Source: Nocardia blacklockiae (GTDB lineage Bacteria > Actinomycetota > Actinomycetes > Mycobacteriales > Mycobacteriaceae). From it: 64,000 nt of DNA. Positions 34,916-44,268 of this stretch are shown piece by piece. How positions within the stretch are numbered: position 1 is the stretch's first letter; the number at the start of each line of letters is the position of its first letter. Under the pieces are notes generated by a model that had not been told where the DNA came from, did not search any database, and was given only the letters and a program-made list of their open reading frames with translations. The stretch covers positions 124,001 to 188,000 of the forward strand of contig NZ_JADLRJ010000004.1 of NCBI RefSeq assembly GCF_015477355.1, given 5' to 3'. The position numbers and the translations under genes were made by a program.

Positions 34916-36217
34916 CTACTTCGAGCTTCCGGAAGCAGGACTCTCTAGTTCGGCGGATTTGCGTTCCAGCAACACCCGCTCACTTGCGTTGTCGCACAAT
35001 CGCGCAGCGCGTTCGAGTTCCGCACGCGCCTCGGCGAGGCGGCCCAGTCGCTTCAGCAATTCCCCACGCACGCTGGGCAACAGGTGTGAGTTCGGCAGCG
35101 CCCCGGCCGCCACCAACTCGTCCACGATCGCCAGCGCCGCGGCCGGGCCCTCCGCCATGGCGACGGCGACGGCCCGGTTCACGTCGACCACCGGCGAGGG
35201 CGCGAGCCGACCCAGTGCCTCGTAGAGCAGCACCACGCGCTCCCAATTCGTCGACTCGACATCCTTTGCGACGGAATGGCATTCGGCGATCGCCGCCTGT
35301 AGCCCGTAGGCCCTGAAACCGCGGCCGAGCTGCTCGGCACGCGCCAGGGCCGCGCGTCCGCGCCGGATCGCGGCGCGGTCCCAGCGCCGCCGGTCCTGGT
35401 CCTCCAGCAGGATCGGCGCGCCGTCGGGACCGGTGCGGGCCGGAAAGCGGGCGGCGGTGAGTTCGAGCAACGCGAGCAGTCCGTGCACCTCCGGTTCGCG
35501 CGGCATCAACCGGGCGAGCACCCGCGCCAGCCGTTGCGCCTCGCCCGCCAGATCGAGCCGGATCAGGTCCGGGCCCGAGCTGGCCGTCGACCCCTCGGTG
35601 AAGATCACGTAGAGCACGCTCAGCACCGAGCCGAGCCGCGCGGTGCGGTCCTCGGGCGGCGGTACCCGGAACGGCACCCGCGCCGCGGCCAGCGTCTTCT
35701 TCGCGCGCGTGATGCGGGCCTGCACGGTCGCGGTCGGGACCAGGAACGCCTTGGCGATCTCGTCGCTGGTCAGGCCGCCGACCACGCGCAGCGTCAGCGC
35801 GATGCGCGCCTCCCGCGACAGCACCGGATGGCAGGCCGTGAACATCAGCGCGAGCACGTCGTCGTCGATACGGTCCGGATCCCACAGCACGCTGTCGCCG
35901 TCCGGGCAGACCGGGGCGCCCGAGGCGATGCCGCCCTCGCTCAGCTCGCGAGCGAAGGCGGCATACCTGTCGTCGAGGGCAGTGCGGCGGCGGAATCCGT
36001 CGATCGCGCGGCGGCGGGCGACGGTGAGCAGCCATCCGGCGGGATTGCGCGGCGCACCGTCGCGCGGCCAGGTGACCAGGGCCTCGGCCAGCGCCTCCTG
36101 GGCGAGGTCCTCGGCCAGCGCGAAATCGCCGGTGTAGCGCGCCAGCGCACCCACGATCCGCGCGGACTCGATGCGCCAGACCGCGGCGACCTCCGCACGG
36201 GTCGCGGGATCGGTCAT
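34916..36217 (-). CDS. ECF sigma factor with long C-terminal extension (ECF42-like)
   Basis: A 433-residue sigma factor. Region 2 is about residues 15-80 (DFALAEDLAQEALAEALVTW, LLTVARRRAIDGFRRR). Region 4 is about 140-185 (LTSDEIAKAFLVPTATVQAR). The remaining ~230 residues form the helical, TPR-like extension (DUF6596 region) typical of ECF42. It lies 15 bp downstream of a DGPF-domain gene, the hallmark partner of this group. No anti-sigma factor is present; control is thought to act through the extension. Confidence 0.9.
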   Translation of the reverse strand: MTDPATRAEVAAVWRIESARIVGALARYTGDFALAEDLAQEALAEALVTWPRDGAPRNPAGWLLTVARRRAIDGFRRRTALDDRYAAFARELSEGGIASGAPVCPDGDSVLWDPDRIDDDVLALMFTACHPVLSREARIALTLRVVGGLTSDEIAKAFLVPTATVQARITRAKKTLAAARVPFRVPPPEDRTARLGSVLSVLYVIFTEGSTASSGPDLIRLDLAGEAQRLARVLARLMPREPEVHGLLALLELTAARFPARTGPDGAPILLEDQDRRRWDRAAIRRGRAALARAEQLGRGFRAYGLQAAIAECHSVAKDVESTNWERVVLLYEALGRLAPSPVVDVNRAVAVAMAEGPAAALAIVDELVAAGALPNSHLLPSVRGELLKRLGRLAEARAELERAARLCDNASERVLLERKSAELESPASGSSK

Positions 36218-36232
36218 CGCCCGGCTACTCGC

Positions 36233-36652
36233 TCAGAGCTGCCCGGTCGACTCACGCCACGCCCGTTCCTTCTGGATCCACACGTTGTCCTGGGGAAACT
36301 CGTCGATCGTCGGCACCCGGCGGATCTCGGTCTTGAACCCCGGGCCGCCGTAGGGCATGCGCTTGGCCCACTCGACAGCCTCCTCCTTCGAGGCCACGTT
36401 GAGGATGTAGTAGCCGCCGAACAACTCCTTCGCCTCGCCGTACGGACCGTCGGTGACCACCGGTGTCTCGGACGAGTAGTCGACCACCACGCCCTCGGCC
36501 GGGTCGTCGAGCCCCTCCGCCGCGAGCAGCACGCCCGCCCGGATCAACTCGTCGTTGAACCGGCCCATGGTGTCGAGCACCTCGGCGAAGTCGACGTCGG
36601 CCATCTTGGCGTACGCCTCTTCGGTACCGCGCATGATGAGCATGTACTTCAT
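36233..36652 (-). CDS. DGPF/YCII-domain protein, ECF42 partner
   Basis: A 139-residue ferredoxin-like alpha/beta protein of the YCII-related family. It has the signature VTDGPYGEAKELFGGYYIL and starts MKYMLIMRGTEEAY. GAGGAGAG precedes the ATG at 36652. In known ECF42 systems the DGPF genes are targets of, and co-expressed with, the sigma factor. The molecular role of DGPF proteins is unclear. Confidence 0.88.
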   Translation of the reverse strand: MKYMLIMRGTEEAYAKMADVDFAEVLDTMGRFNDELIRAGVLLAAEGLDDPAEGVVVDYSSETPVVTDGPYGEAKELFGGYYILNVASKEEAVEWAKRMPYGGPGFKTEIRRVPTIDEFPQDNVWIQKERAWRESTGQL

Positions 36653-36760
36653 GTTTCTCTCCTCGGCCGCGGGCCCCTCTCGGACCCTCTCACGCGAAGG
36701 TCGAACGGGGAAGCGGCGGATCGACACGGCGCCCGAAATTTCTTCCGTAAGTTTGTCTCC

Positions 36761-37819
36761 GTGGTGGAGTACAGCATCGTGGTCGATCGGGTCCGGGGTT
36801 CGCTGCTGGGTGGCGCTGTCGGTGACGCGCTCGGATGGCCGATCGAGTTCCTGCAACTGGACAAGATTCGCGAGTGGCACGGCGCGGCGGGCGTCACCGG
36901 CTTCCTCCCGCAGCACGACAAGCAGGCGCCCCAGCAGATCACCGACGACACCCAGATGACCTTGTTCACCGCGGAGGGGCTACTACGCGCGGCCCCCGGT
37001 GCCGACCCGATCCCCGCGCTGCACCGGGCCTATCTGCGCTGGCTCTACACCCAGCAACCCGATCCCGAACTCGCCGTGGACGGTTGGCTGGTCGGGTTGC
37101 CGTTCCTGCACGCGGTCCGAGCGCCCGGCAACGCGTGCACGAAAGGGCTGCGCCAACAGGCGCGCAACTACCTCGCGCCGCACCCGTTCGGCACTCCCGG
37201 CCCGGTCAATCCGCATTCCAAGGGGTGCGGCACGGTCATGCGCTCGGCACCGTTCGGCCTGATCGAAGCGGGCCCGGAGGTCGCGTTCACGACCGCGGCG
37301 CGAGCCGCGCAGCTCACCCACGGGCACCCCACCGGCTACCTCGCCGCGGGCGCGTTCGCGGCACTGATCGACCGCGTCGTCCACGGCACCGAACTCGCGA
37401 CCGCCGTGCGCGAGACCATCACCCAACTCGCCACCTACCCCGCGTCGGCCGAGGCGGTCGCCGCATTGGAACGAGCCGTCGAGCTGGCGGACCAGCCCGC
37501 CACCCCCGAACAGGTGGAAAAACTCGGCGGCGGCTGGGTCGCCGAAGAATGCCTGGCCATAGCCGTCTACTGCGCCCTCGCCGCCCCCGACCCCCGCACC
37601 GCCCTCCTGCTCTCGGTCAACCACTCCGGCGACTCCGACTCCACCGGCGCCACCACCGGCAACCTCCTGGGCGCCACCCACGGCCTGTCCGCCCTCCCTC
37701 TCGACTGGGCCGGCGCAGTAGAGGGCCGAGACGTCCTGGTCCAGGTAGCCGACGACCTCATCACCACTTTCGTCCACCGCAACCCCGCCCTCTCCGCCTC
37801 CCGCTATCCCCGCGACTGA
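36761..37819 (+). CDS. ADP-ribosylglycohydrolase family protein
   Basis: A 352-residue all-helical hydrolase of the ARH/DraG family, which removes ADP-ribose from modified targets. The dinuclear-metal residues lie in ITDDTQMTLFTAEGLL and VNHSGDSDSTGATTGNLLG, and GSLLGGAVGDALGWPIEF is the N-terminal signature. The GTG at 36761 (or 36764) has no Shine-Dalgarno; TAAGTT at 36748-36753 fits a -10 box 7 nt upstream, implying a leaderless mRNA. The target is unknown, and no ADP-ribosyltransferase gene was recognised nearby. Convergent with the next pump gene. Confidence 0.88.
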   Translation: MVEYSIVVDRVRGSLLGGAVGDALGWPIEFLQLDKIREWHGAAGVTGFLPQHDKQAPQQITDDTQMTLFTAEGLLRAAPGADPIPALHRAYLRWLYTQQPDPELAVDGWLVGLPFLHAVRAPGNACTKGLRQQARNYLAPHPFGTPGPVNPHSKGCGTVMRSAPFGLIEAGPEVAFTTAARAAQLTHGHPTGYLAAGAFAALIDRVVHGTELATAVRETITQLATYPASAEAVAALERAVELADQPATPEQVEKLGGGWVAEECLAIAVYCALAAPDPRTALLLSVNHSGDSDSTGATTGNLLGATHGLSALPLDWAGAVEGRDVLVQVADDLITTFVHRNPALSASRYPRD

Positions 37820-37827
37820 AAGCACCG

Positions 37828-39234
37828 CTACGCCCGCTGGTGCCGACGCAACACGGTCGACGCCGCCGCCGCGATCACCGACAGTGCGGCCAGTCCCGCG
37901 AACGCGAGGTGGTAACCCGACACCTGCTGCCAGCCGGAAGCCGTTGCGCGGGAAAGGATCACCGCGACCATCGCCACCCCGACCGCGCCGCCGATCCGCT
38001 GCAGGATATTGACGAAGGCCGCGGCGTCGGGCAACTGCTCGGGACGCACCGCCGCATAGGCGGCCGTAACCAGGGGCATGCCCGACAGCGCGGTCGCCAC
38101 GCCCGCCGCGAACAGCAATGCCTGCACCAGAACGGGATTCGCGTCGGCGGGCAGCACGGCGAACGGCGCGATCGTCACCGCCACCGCGAGCGAGCCGCCG
38201 ACCGCGATCACCCCGCCGCCGAAGCGATCGGTGAGACGTCCGCCCAGTGGCAGCGTGATCACCCCGCCCGCGCCGAACGCGATCAGCGCGACGCCCGTGC
38301 GCACCAGCCCGTACCCGTGCAGTTCCTGAAAGTACAACGGCAGCAACACCATGACGCCGAACATGGCCGCGCCCGCGAAGAAGCTCGCGGCATTGGCGGC
38401 CGCGAACACCCGCTCGCCGAACATCCGCACATCGAGCAGCGGATGGGCCGCGCGACCGGCGCGCCACACGAACCCGGCCACCGCCGCGGCTCCGAGCACC
38501 ACCGGCAGCCACACCGCGAGCGACCCGGCCGATCCCCGGTCCCCGATTTCCGAAAGTCCGTACACCACGGCCGAGACACCGCCGCCCGCCAGCACCAGCC
38601 CGATCACATCGAGCCCGTGCCCGGGCACCCCGGCCCGCAGCGGCAGGAAGCGCAGCCCGAGCACGAGCCCGATCGCCCCGAGCGGAATGTTGATCAGGAA
38701 CAACCACTGCCAGCTCCAGTGCGCCAGCATCAGCCCGCCGACGGTCGGCCCGAGCGCGGGCGCGCCGACGACCGCGATGCCCACCACACCCATCACCCGG
38801 CCCATCCGCCGCGGCCCCGCGGCCTGGCCGAGAATCGTCTGACCCGCCGGAATCATCACGCCGGCGGCCAATCCCTGCAGCACCCGCAGCGCGATCAGCC
38901 AGGCCGCCGAGCCCGCGAGCGCGCACAGCCCCGACGTCACGGTGAACGCGACGAGCGCGGCCACCCACAGCCGTCCCACTCCGACGCGCCGCGCCAGCCA
39001 GCCGCAGCAGGTCAGCGAAACCCCCAGTGCCAGTAGGTATCCACTGGCGACCCATTGCACAGTGGCGAGCTCCGCGCCGAGATCGGCGCCGATGCTGCGC
39101 AGGCCGATATTGACCAGCGACGTGTCGAGCATTCCCATCACCGCGCCGAACACCACGACGGCGGCCGTGCGCCAGACGTGTGCGGGAACGCGGTCGGCGG
39201 TCGTGGTGACGGTGTCCGTGCGCGTCTGCGTCAT
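37828..39234 (-). CDS. MFS multidrug exporter, DHA2 family, MarR-linked
   Basis: A 468-residue pump with 12-14 helices. It shows MGMLDTSLVNIGLRSIGADL (motif D1), CGWLARRVGVGRLWVAALVA (motif A-like, weak) and GAPALGPTVGGLML (motif C). GGAGGGG lies upstream of the ATG at 39234. It is divergent from a marR gene with an 86-bp gap containing inverted repeats, the usual layout of a MarR-repressed efflux pump. Confidence 0.88.
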   Translation of the reverse strand: MTQTRTDTVTTTADRVPAHVWRTAAVVVFGAVMGMLDTSLVNIGLRSIGADLGAELATVQWVASGYLLALGVSLTCCGWLARRVGVGRLWVAALVAFTVTSGLCALAGSAAWLIALRVLQGLAAGVMIPAGQTILGQAAGPRRMGRVMGVVGIAVVGAPALGPTVGGLMLAHWSWQWLFLINIPLGAIGLVLGLRFLPLRAGVPGHGLDVIGLVLAGGGVSAVVYGLSEIGDRGSAGSLAVWLPVVLGAAAVAGFVWRAGRAAHPLLDVRMFGERVFAAANAASFFAGAAMFGVMVLLPLYFQELHGYGLVRTGVALIAFGAGGVITLPLGGRLTDRFGGGVIAVGGSLAVAVTIAPFAVLPADANPVLVQALLFAAGVATALSGMPLVTAAYAAVRPEQLPDAAAFVNILQRIGGAVGVAMVAVILSRATASGWQQVSGYHLAFAGLAALSVIAAAASTVLRRHQRA

Positions 39235-39256
39235 CGGACCCCTCCTTCTCCTAGAG

Positions 39257-39295
39257 TTGAGCTACTCAATTGCGGAGAGTATCAATGATTGAGTA
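39257..39295. promoter_or_regulatory. MarR-type operator cluster in the divergent gap
   Basis: TTGAGCTACTCAA (39257-39269) is a perfect 5-3-5 palindrome. Its TACTCAAT half (39263-39270) is repeated in inverted orientation as ATTGAGTA at 39288-39295. Both lie between the divergent pump and marR starts, where a dimeric MarR repressor would block both promoters. Confidence 0.65.
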
Positions 39296-39320
39296 CCACA
39301 ACAATAGGTAGACTCGCCAG

Positions 39321-39752
39321 GTGACCGACGACCGCGAGTACCACCCCCGTGGACTACTGCGCTATCCGACCTACGCGCTCGGCAAGCTGCACAAGGCCAT
39401 GCACGTCGCGCTCGGAACGCCGCTGCGCGAGCACTGGATACTCACCCATCTCGCCGAGAGCAGCGAGATCTCCCAACAGGAAATGGCCGCCGCCCTCGGC
39501 ATCGACCGCAGCGAAATGGTCCGCCTGATCGACAGCCTCGAAGCAGCAGGCCTGGTCACCCGCACCCGCGACCCCGCCGACCGCCGCCGCTACCGCCTCA
39601 CGATCACCGCCGCCGGCGACCGCCTCCGCGCCGAAACCGACGAACAGATCACCAAGGCCACCGACGCCCTCCTCACCCGCCTCACCCCCGAGGAACGCAC
39701 CACCCTCCACCGCCTCGCCCTCAAGGCCCTGGGCGAGGACTTCGACGACTGA
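39321..39752 (+). CDS. MarR-family regulator
   Basis: A 143-residue winged-helix protein. The recognition region reads ISQQEMAAALGIDRSEMVRL, and the wing is TRTRDPADRRRYRLTITAAG, both classic MarR. The GTG at 39321 has no Shine-Dalgarno; TAGACT 6 nt upstream could be the -10 box of a leaderless mRNA. It is expected to repress the divergent MFS pump. Confidence 0.9.
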   Translation: MTDDREYHPRGLLRYPTYALGKLHKAMHVALGTPLREHWILTHLAESSEISQQEMAAALGIDRSEMVRLIDSLEAAGLVTRTRDPADRRRYRLTITAAGDRLRAETDEQITKATDALLTRLTPEERTTLHRLALKALGEDFDD

Positions 39753-39829
39753 GTCCGCGCCACCCGCGACCGATGCTCCGGCCGGATTCCCAGTAGGGTG
39801 ATCGCGAGCGCAAGGGGGAGGTAACCGGT

Positions 39830-41431
39830 GTGGCCGGATCGCTGAGGCAAGGGCAGATCTTCGCGGGGTATGCGATCGAGCGGCAACTCGGACAGGGCGG
39901 CATGGGCTCGGTCTACCTGGCGCGCCACCCACGTCTTCCCCGTCTGACGGCGTTGAAGCTGTTGAACCGAGAGCTGGTCGCCGACAACGAGATTCGTGCG
40001 CGATTCGAGCGTGAAGCCGATCTGGCCGCCCGGCTCGATCATCCGAACATCGTCACCGTCTTCGATCGGGGAGTCGAAGCGGAGCAGATGTGGATCTCGA
40101 TGCAGTACATCGACGGCACGGACGCGGCATCCCTCGCTCCGGTAACGCTCCCGGTGACCGAGGCCCTGCGGATCGTCGCCGACACCGCGAAGGCCCTCGA
40201 CCACGCGCACAGTTTCGGTGTCCTGCACCGCGACATCAAGCCCGCGAATATCCTGCTCGCCGAACACGGCCGGGTCTATCTCACCGATTTCGGAATCGCA
40301 CGACTGCGCGACGACAACACGCATCTCACCCGGACCGGAACATTCACCGCCACTTTGGCATACGCCTCACCCGAGCAACTGAGCGGTTCGCCCTTGGACC
40401 ATCGAACCGATCAATACTCGTTGGCTTGCACACTGTTCTGGCTATTGACGGGGTCCGCCCCTTACGCTGCCGCCAATCCCGCCGCAGTGATCCAAGGCCA
40501 TCTCATGGCCACGCCGCCGTCCGTGAGCGGGCGGCGACCGGAATTGAATCCGGCGCTGGATCAGGTGCTGGCCACAGCAATGGCCAAGCGGCCGAGTGAC
40601 CGCTTCACCTCGTGCCGCGAGTTCGCCGAAGCCGCAACGCATGCTCTCGAAGCACCGTGGATGGCGAGACCCGCTTCGGTTCCGCACGCATCTGCGGCGT
40701 CCTCTCCTGCACAGTCCGCTCGGCCGAAACCCTCTGCCGCACAACCTTCCACGTCGCACCGGAGCAACCGCGCGCGGCTGATCGTCACCTTCGCCGTGGG
40801 CATCGTCATCGCCGCACTGGCGGCCGCGGCGATCTTCACCGCCCTGCATCGCTCCTCACCCGGACCGGATACCGGCGCGGCAAGCACATCGATCACAGCG
40901 ACGAAAGTCGCGGGGCCGACGGCAAAGCGGGCGACCACGACGTCGGCCACACCGACCAGCAGCACCGCGCTACCGACCGCGGGAGCAGCCCTGCACAACG
41001 CGTTTCCGCAGATGGTTCCCGTAATGGGCGGGAGCGGCTCGGGTTACGACGGGGCGTCCTGCGGCTTCGGCCTGAGCAACGACGACATTCACTGGGACAA
41101 TCTGCCGTACTTCGGCAATTGGACGATCGAGGCCGACTGCCCTGGGCGCGTCGACGCCGCACAGCGAGTCGAGTACATCTTCTACCTCTATGCCACACCG
41201 GCGGACGTCCAAGCGGTACTCGCCGGCCTGCTGCCGCACACGACAGTAGAAGTGTCCCAGGGCGGCAAGACCTACACCCGATACACCATGACGGACGTGG
41301 GAACGTCCGGCTCGACCTACATGGTGACGGAATTCCACGGTGATGCGGAACGTGAACGGATTTTGATGCTGACTGTTTTCCAGACCACAGACGGCGCGCT
41401 GCGCTGGTGGAACTCCGCGCCGCTGAATTGA
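39830..41431 (+). CDS. transmembrane Ser/Thr protein kinase, unique outer domain
   Basis: A 533-residue PknB-type kinase. It has the GQGGMGSVYLAR glycine loop, LTALKLLN with ATP-site Lys about 43, LHRDIKPANILL catalytic loop near 133, DFGIARL metal motif and YASPEQL. A Ser/Pro-rich juxtamembrane stretch leads to one transmembrane helix at about 315-337. The outer region (~385-533) has two cysteines and no PASTA repeats; I do not recognise it. AAGGGGGAGG lies about 8 nt before the GTG. It heads the kinase/type VII block and its kinase domain is highly similar to the next gene. Confidence 0.9.
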   Translation: MAGSLRQGQIFAGYAIERQLGQGGMGSVYLARHPRLPRLTALKLLNRELVADNEIRARFEREADLAARLDHPNIVTVFDRGVEAEQMWISMQYIDGTDAASLAPVTLPVTEALRIVADTAKALDHAHSFGVLHRDIKPANILLAEHGRVYLTDFGIARLRDDNTHLTRTGTFTATLAYASPEQLSGSPLDHRTDQYSLACTLFWLLTGSAPYAAANPAAVIQGHLMATPPSVSGRRPELNPALDQVLATAMAKRPSDRFTSCREFAEAATHALEAPWMARPASVPHASAASSPAQSARPKPSAAQPSTSHRSNRARLIVTFAVGIVIAALAAAAIFTALHRSSPGPDTGAASTSITATKVAGPTAKRATTTSATPTSSTALPTAGAALHNAFPQMVPVMGGSGSGYDGASCGFGLSNDDIHWDNLPYFGNWTIEADCPGRVDAAQRVEYIFYLYATPADVQAVLAGLLPHTTVEVSQGGKTYTRYTMTDVGTSGSTYMVTEFHGDAERERILMLTVFQTTDGALRWWNSAPLN

Positions 41432-41513
41432 GTTCGGCAGCGGTGCTCGGCGACGGAATCGCCGAAGTGAACAACGACGGCCCGAGTTGGCCAGGCCATA
41501 GTGGGAGGTAAGA

Positions 41514-43103
41514 GTGTTCGGCCCGGGAGACGTTTTCGCCGGTTACGTCATCGAACGGCAGCTCGGTCGGGGCGGTATGGGCTCGGTATACCTGGCACGC
41601 CACCCTCGTCTTCCGCGGTTCACCGCGCTGAAACTGCTGAACCGAGAACTCGTCGCCGACAACGAGATTCGCGCCAGATTCGAGCGGGAGGCGGACCTCG
41701 CCGCGAGGCTGGACCATCCGAACATCGTCACCGTCTTCGATCGGGGTATCGAAGCGGGACAGCTGTGGATATCGATGCAGTATGTCGAAGGCATTGATGG
41801 GTCATCCATCGCTCCGGCGACGTTACCGCCGGCGGAAGCGATCAGAATCGTCGGCGAAACAGCGATGGCGCTCGACCACGCGCACAGCCTCGGTGTGCTG
41901 CACCGCGACGTGAAGCCCGCGAACATTTTGCTCGGCAGTGATCCGATCGGCGAGAATCGGGTCTACTTGACGGATTTCGGCATCGCGCGACTGCGCGACG
42001 ACACTACTCACCTCACGCGGACCGGAACGTTCACGGCCACTCTGGCTTACGCCTCCCCGGAGCAGCTGAGCAGTTCGCCGATGGACCATCGTGCCGATCA
42101 ATATTCGCTGGCCTGCACGCTGTTCTGGCTACTCACCGGCACACCGCCCTATTCCGCCCCCAGCGCCGCCGCAGTGATCCAGGGGCACCTCATGGCGCCA
42201 CCACCGCTGGTGAGCACGACACGACCGGGATTGAATCCGGCACTGGATCACGTACTCCGCAGAGCGATGGCTAAACGCCCCGCCGATCGCTACCACTCGT
42301 GCAGCGAGTTCGCGGCAGCAGCGGCGATGGCGATCGGTGCCGCGCGCCCCGCGGCGGACGTGTTGCCGGTCGCGCGTGCACACGCGCCGACCTCCACGCC
42401 GCCGCCGATCGAAGACGAGCCGAAAGTTGCTTCTCCGCAACCGTTTCCGGACCGGCGGCCACAGCGCAACATGGGCCGACGCTCGGCCATCGCCTTCACG
42501 CTGGGCGTGGTGATCGCCGCGGCGTTGGTCGCGACCACAGTCGCCGCGTTGAACCGGTCACCCGCCGATCCGGAAATCGCCGCCCCTTCCACTACCGATG
42601 CGCCATCGACCCCGAATCCGGCACCGCAGCCGACCTTGGTCGACTCTTATCTGCAGCCACCGCACCAGAAGCAATACGGCCGTCCCGACGTCGTCTACGA
42701 TCCCTGCACCTGGATACCGGATGATGTGATCACGCGGGCCGGCTACGACTTCGCCAGCCGGAACCGAGACGGTGACCAGATCGCCGAAACGACCCATCTG
42801 GGCTGCCGCTTCAAATCGAAACCACGCACTCTCACGATACGTTCGAGAAACGAAACATGGGACGAGGACCTGAAACAGGTCGGTGCCTGGAGCGAACCGG
42901 TCCGGGTCAATGGCAGAGAAGCAATGTGGGTGCGCGATCCGGGAGGCGCGGACACCTGTTCCATCCACCTCCGCACCAAAGTCGGCTACGTCGACATCAA
43001 TTCGTTCGTCACCCTCTACGGCCTCGCCCGAGACGTACAACCCTGCGACGGCCTCCTCGACACCGCCAGCATCCTCGAGCCCACCATCGGCACGAACAAC
43101 TGA
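41514..43103 (+). CDS. transmembrane Ser/Thr protein kinase with outer DUF3558 domain
   Basis: A 529-residue kinase with the same motif set as its neighbour (GRGGMGSVYLARHPRLPRFT, LHRDVKPANILL, DFGIARL, YASPEQL). The transmembrane helix is at about 325-346. The outer ~140 residues form a DUF3558-type domain with four cysteines (DPCTW, HLGCRF, DTCSIH, QPCDGLLDTAS). It closely parallels the lipoprotein encoded at 43643-44266, including ETWDEDLKQVGAWSEPVRVN. This is strong evidence that sensor and lipoprotein share a ligand or partner. Confidence 0.9.
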   Translation: MFGPGDVFAGYVIERQLGRGGMGSVYLARHPRLPRFTALKLLNRELVADNEIRARFEREADLAARLDHPNIVTVFDRGIEAGQLWISMQYVEGIDGSSIAPATLPPAEAIRIVGETAMALDHAHSLGVLHRDVKPANILLGSDPIGENRVYLTDFGIARLRDDTTHLTRTGTFTATLAYASPEQLSSSPMDHRADQYSLACTLFWLLTGTPPYSAPSAAAVIQGHLMAPPPLVSTTRPGLNPALDHVLRRAMAKRPADRYHSCSEFAAAAAMAIGAARPAADVLPVARAHAPTSTPPPIEDEPKVASPQPFPDRRPQRNMGRRSAIAFTLGVVIAAALVATTVAALNRSPADPEIAAPSTTDAPSTPNPAPQPTLVDSYLQPPHQKQYGRPDVVYDPCTWIPDDVITRAGYDFASRNRDGDQIAETTHLGCRFKSKPRTLTIRSRNETWDEDLKQVGAWSEPVRVNGREAMWVRDPGGADTCSIHLRTKVGYVDINSFVTLYGLARDVQPCDGLLDTASILEPTIGTNN

Positions 43104-43274
43104 CCCAGCCGTCGCCCGTCGGCACCAACAGCTCCATGGGCGAGCCTCCTTCGGGCCGCCGCACTGTGAAGGCCTTCGCCTCGGCAAGAGGCAAATCCGC
43201 GACTCCAGGGAACCAAGTCGCCTGGCAGCGCGTCCAGTAAGGTAAGCGATCGAGCACGAAGGGAGGGCCTGTCG

Positions 43275-43646
43275 GTGGACGTGGGGCAGTCGACAGCGAA
43301 AGCGCTCTACGAGCAGGCCACATCGGGGACCTTCCGCATGGACGAGGGTGCCGCTCAACGGTGCGCCGATGTGTACTCTCGCTTCGTCGAGATGACCATC
43401 GAACCGCAACTCAAGTTGGCCCAGCGGGTACAGCGGCACGAGGGGTTCGGCGGCTTCGACTCGTCGACGGAGTTGCAGGGCGGGTTCACCAGCAAAGCCA
43501 ACGAGATGCTCCAGGCGCTGACCGGTATGAAGCAGGCAGCGCTCAAGATGGCCGCCGCTTACCTACGCGCCGGCAATCTGGTCACCCAAGCGGATGCGAT
43601 GCACGCCCGGGCCATCAATACGACGACGATTGGGGTTCAGAAGTGA
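43275..43646 (+). CDS. small type VII secretion substrate-like protein
   Basis: A 123-residue protein with two long helices separated near residue 58 (RHEGFGGFDSSTELQGGF). This gives the helical-hairpin shape of ESX/EspC-like substrates, without a strict WxG. It ends in a flexible tail (MHARAINTTTIGVQK). The GTG at 43275 follows GGGAGGG. Its stop overlaps the lipoprotein start by GTGA. It is the first gene after a 171-bp gap behind the kinases and may be co-secreted with the PPE-like protein. Confidence 0.62.
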   Translation: MDVGQSTAKALYEQATSGTFRMDEGAAQRCADVYSRFVEMTIEPQLKLAQRVQRHEGFGGFDSSTELQGGFTSKANEMLQALTGMKQAALKMAAAYLRAGNLVTQADAMHARAINTTTIGVQK

Positions 43647-44266
43647 AGTTGTTCGTGTCGGTCCCGGTGGCGGTTCTGGCAGGCACTGTCGCCATCACGG
43701 TAGGTGGATGCTCGAGCAGTGAGGGCTCGGACGGGACTTCGGCTACCACTTCCGCGTCGAGCACCGGAGCATCACGCCCCACTCTCACCGCCTCGAGCTT
43801 GCAGCCACCGCCGCAGGACAACAAGTACTCCAGTTCGTCGGGCCGACCGAAGGTTGTCTTCGATCCCTGCACGTGGGTGAGCGACGCGTCGATCACCAAA
43901 GCCGGATTCGATCCCAAGTCGCGGAAGCGCGGTCACGACACCGTCGCGGAGACCATCTTTTTGACCTGTGAATTTTCGTCTCGGTTGCGAGACCTGGCCG
44001 TGGATTCGACCAACGCGACATGGGACGAAAATTTGAAGAAAAACGGCGCCTGGAGTGAGCCGACCTCGGTGAACGGCCGTGAGGCGCTGTGGGTTCGCGA
44101 TCCGCAATTGGCAGGTGCCTGCGAAATCGATCTCCGTACCGAAGCCGGATTCACACAGGTAGCCGTGAATCTGACGGATCTCACCAATCCGCAGGAAACC
44201 CCGCCCTGCCAAGGCCTTCTCGACATTGCCTCCGCTATCGAACCTGATATCGGCAAGGAAAACTGA
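43643..44266 (+). CDS. DUF3558 lipoprotein
   Basis: A 207-residue exported lipoprotein. The signal peptide ends in a lipobox-like VGGC, with Cys 23 as the lipidation site, followed by a Ser/Thr-rich linker. The DUF3558 domain (~70-205) has the four-cysteine pattern DPCTW, FLTCEF, GACEID, PPCQGLLDIAS seen in the outer domain of the second kinase. It starts in the GTGA overlap with the preceding gene. It probably sits on the outer face of the membrane near the kinase. Confidence 0.85.
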   Translation: MKLFVSVPVAVLAGTVAITVGGCSSSEGSDGTSATTSASSTGASRPTLTASSLQPPPQDNKYSSSSGRPKVVFDPCTWVSDASITKAGFDPKSRKRGHDTVAETIFLTCEFSSRLRDLAVDSTNATWDENLKKNGAWSEPTSVNGREALWVRDPQLAGACEIDLRTEAGFTQVAVNLTDLTNPQETPPCQGLLDIASAIEPDIGKEN

Positions 44267-44268
44267 TC

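Noticed and set aside
43104-43274. Possible small gene in the gap between the second kinase and the type VII genes
   Set aside because: Short frames exist on both strands but none has a good start site or recognisable product; it more likely holds a promoter.
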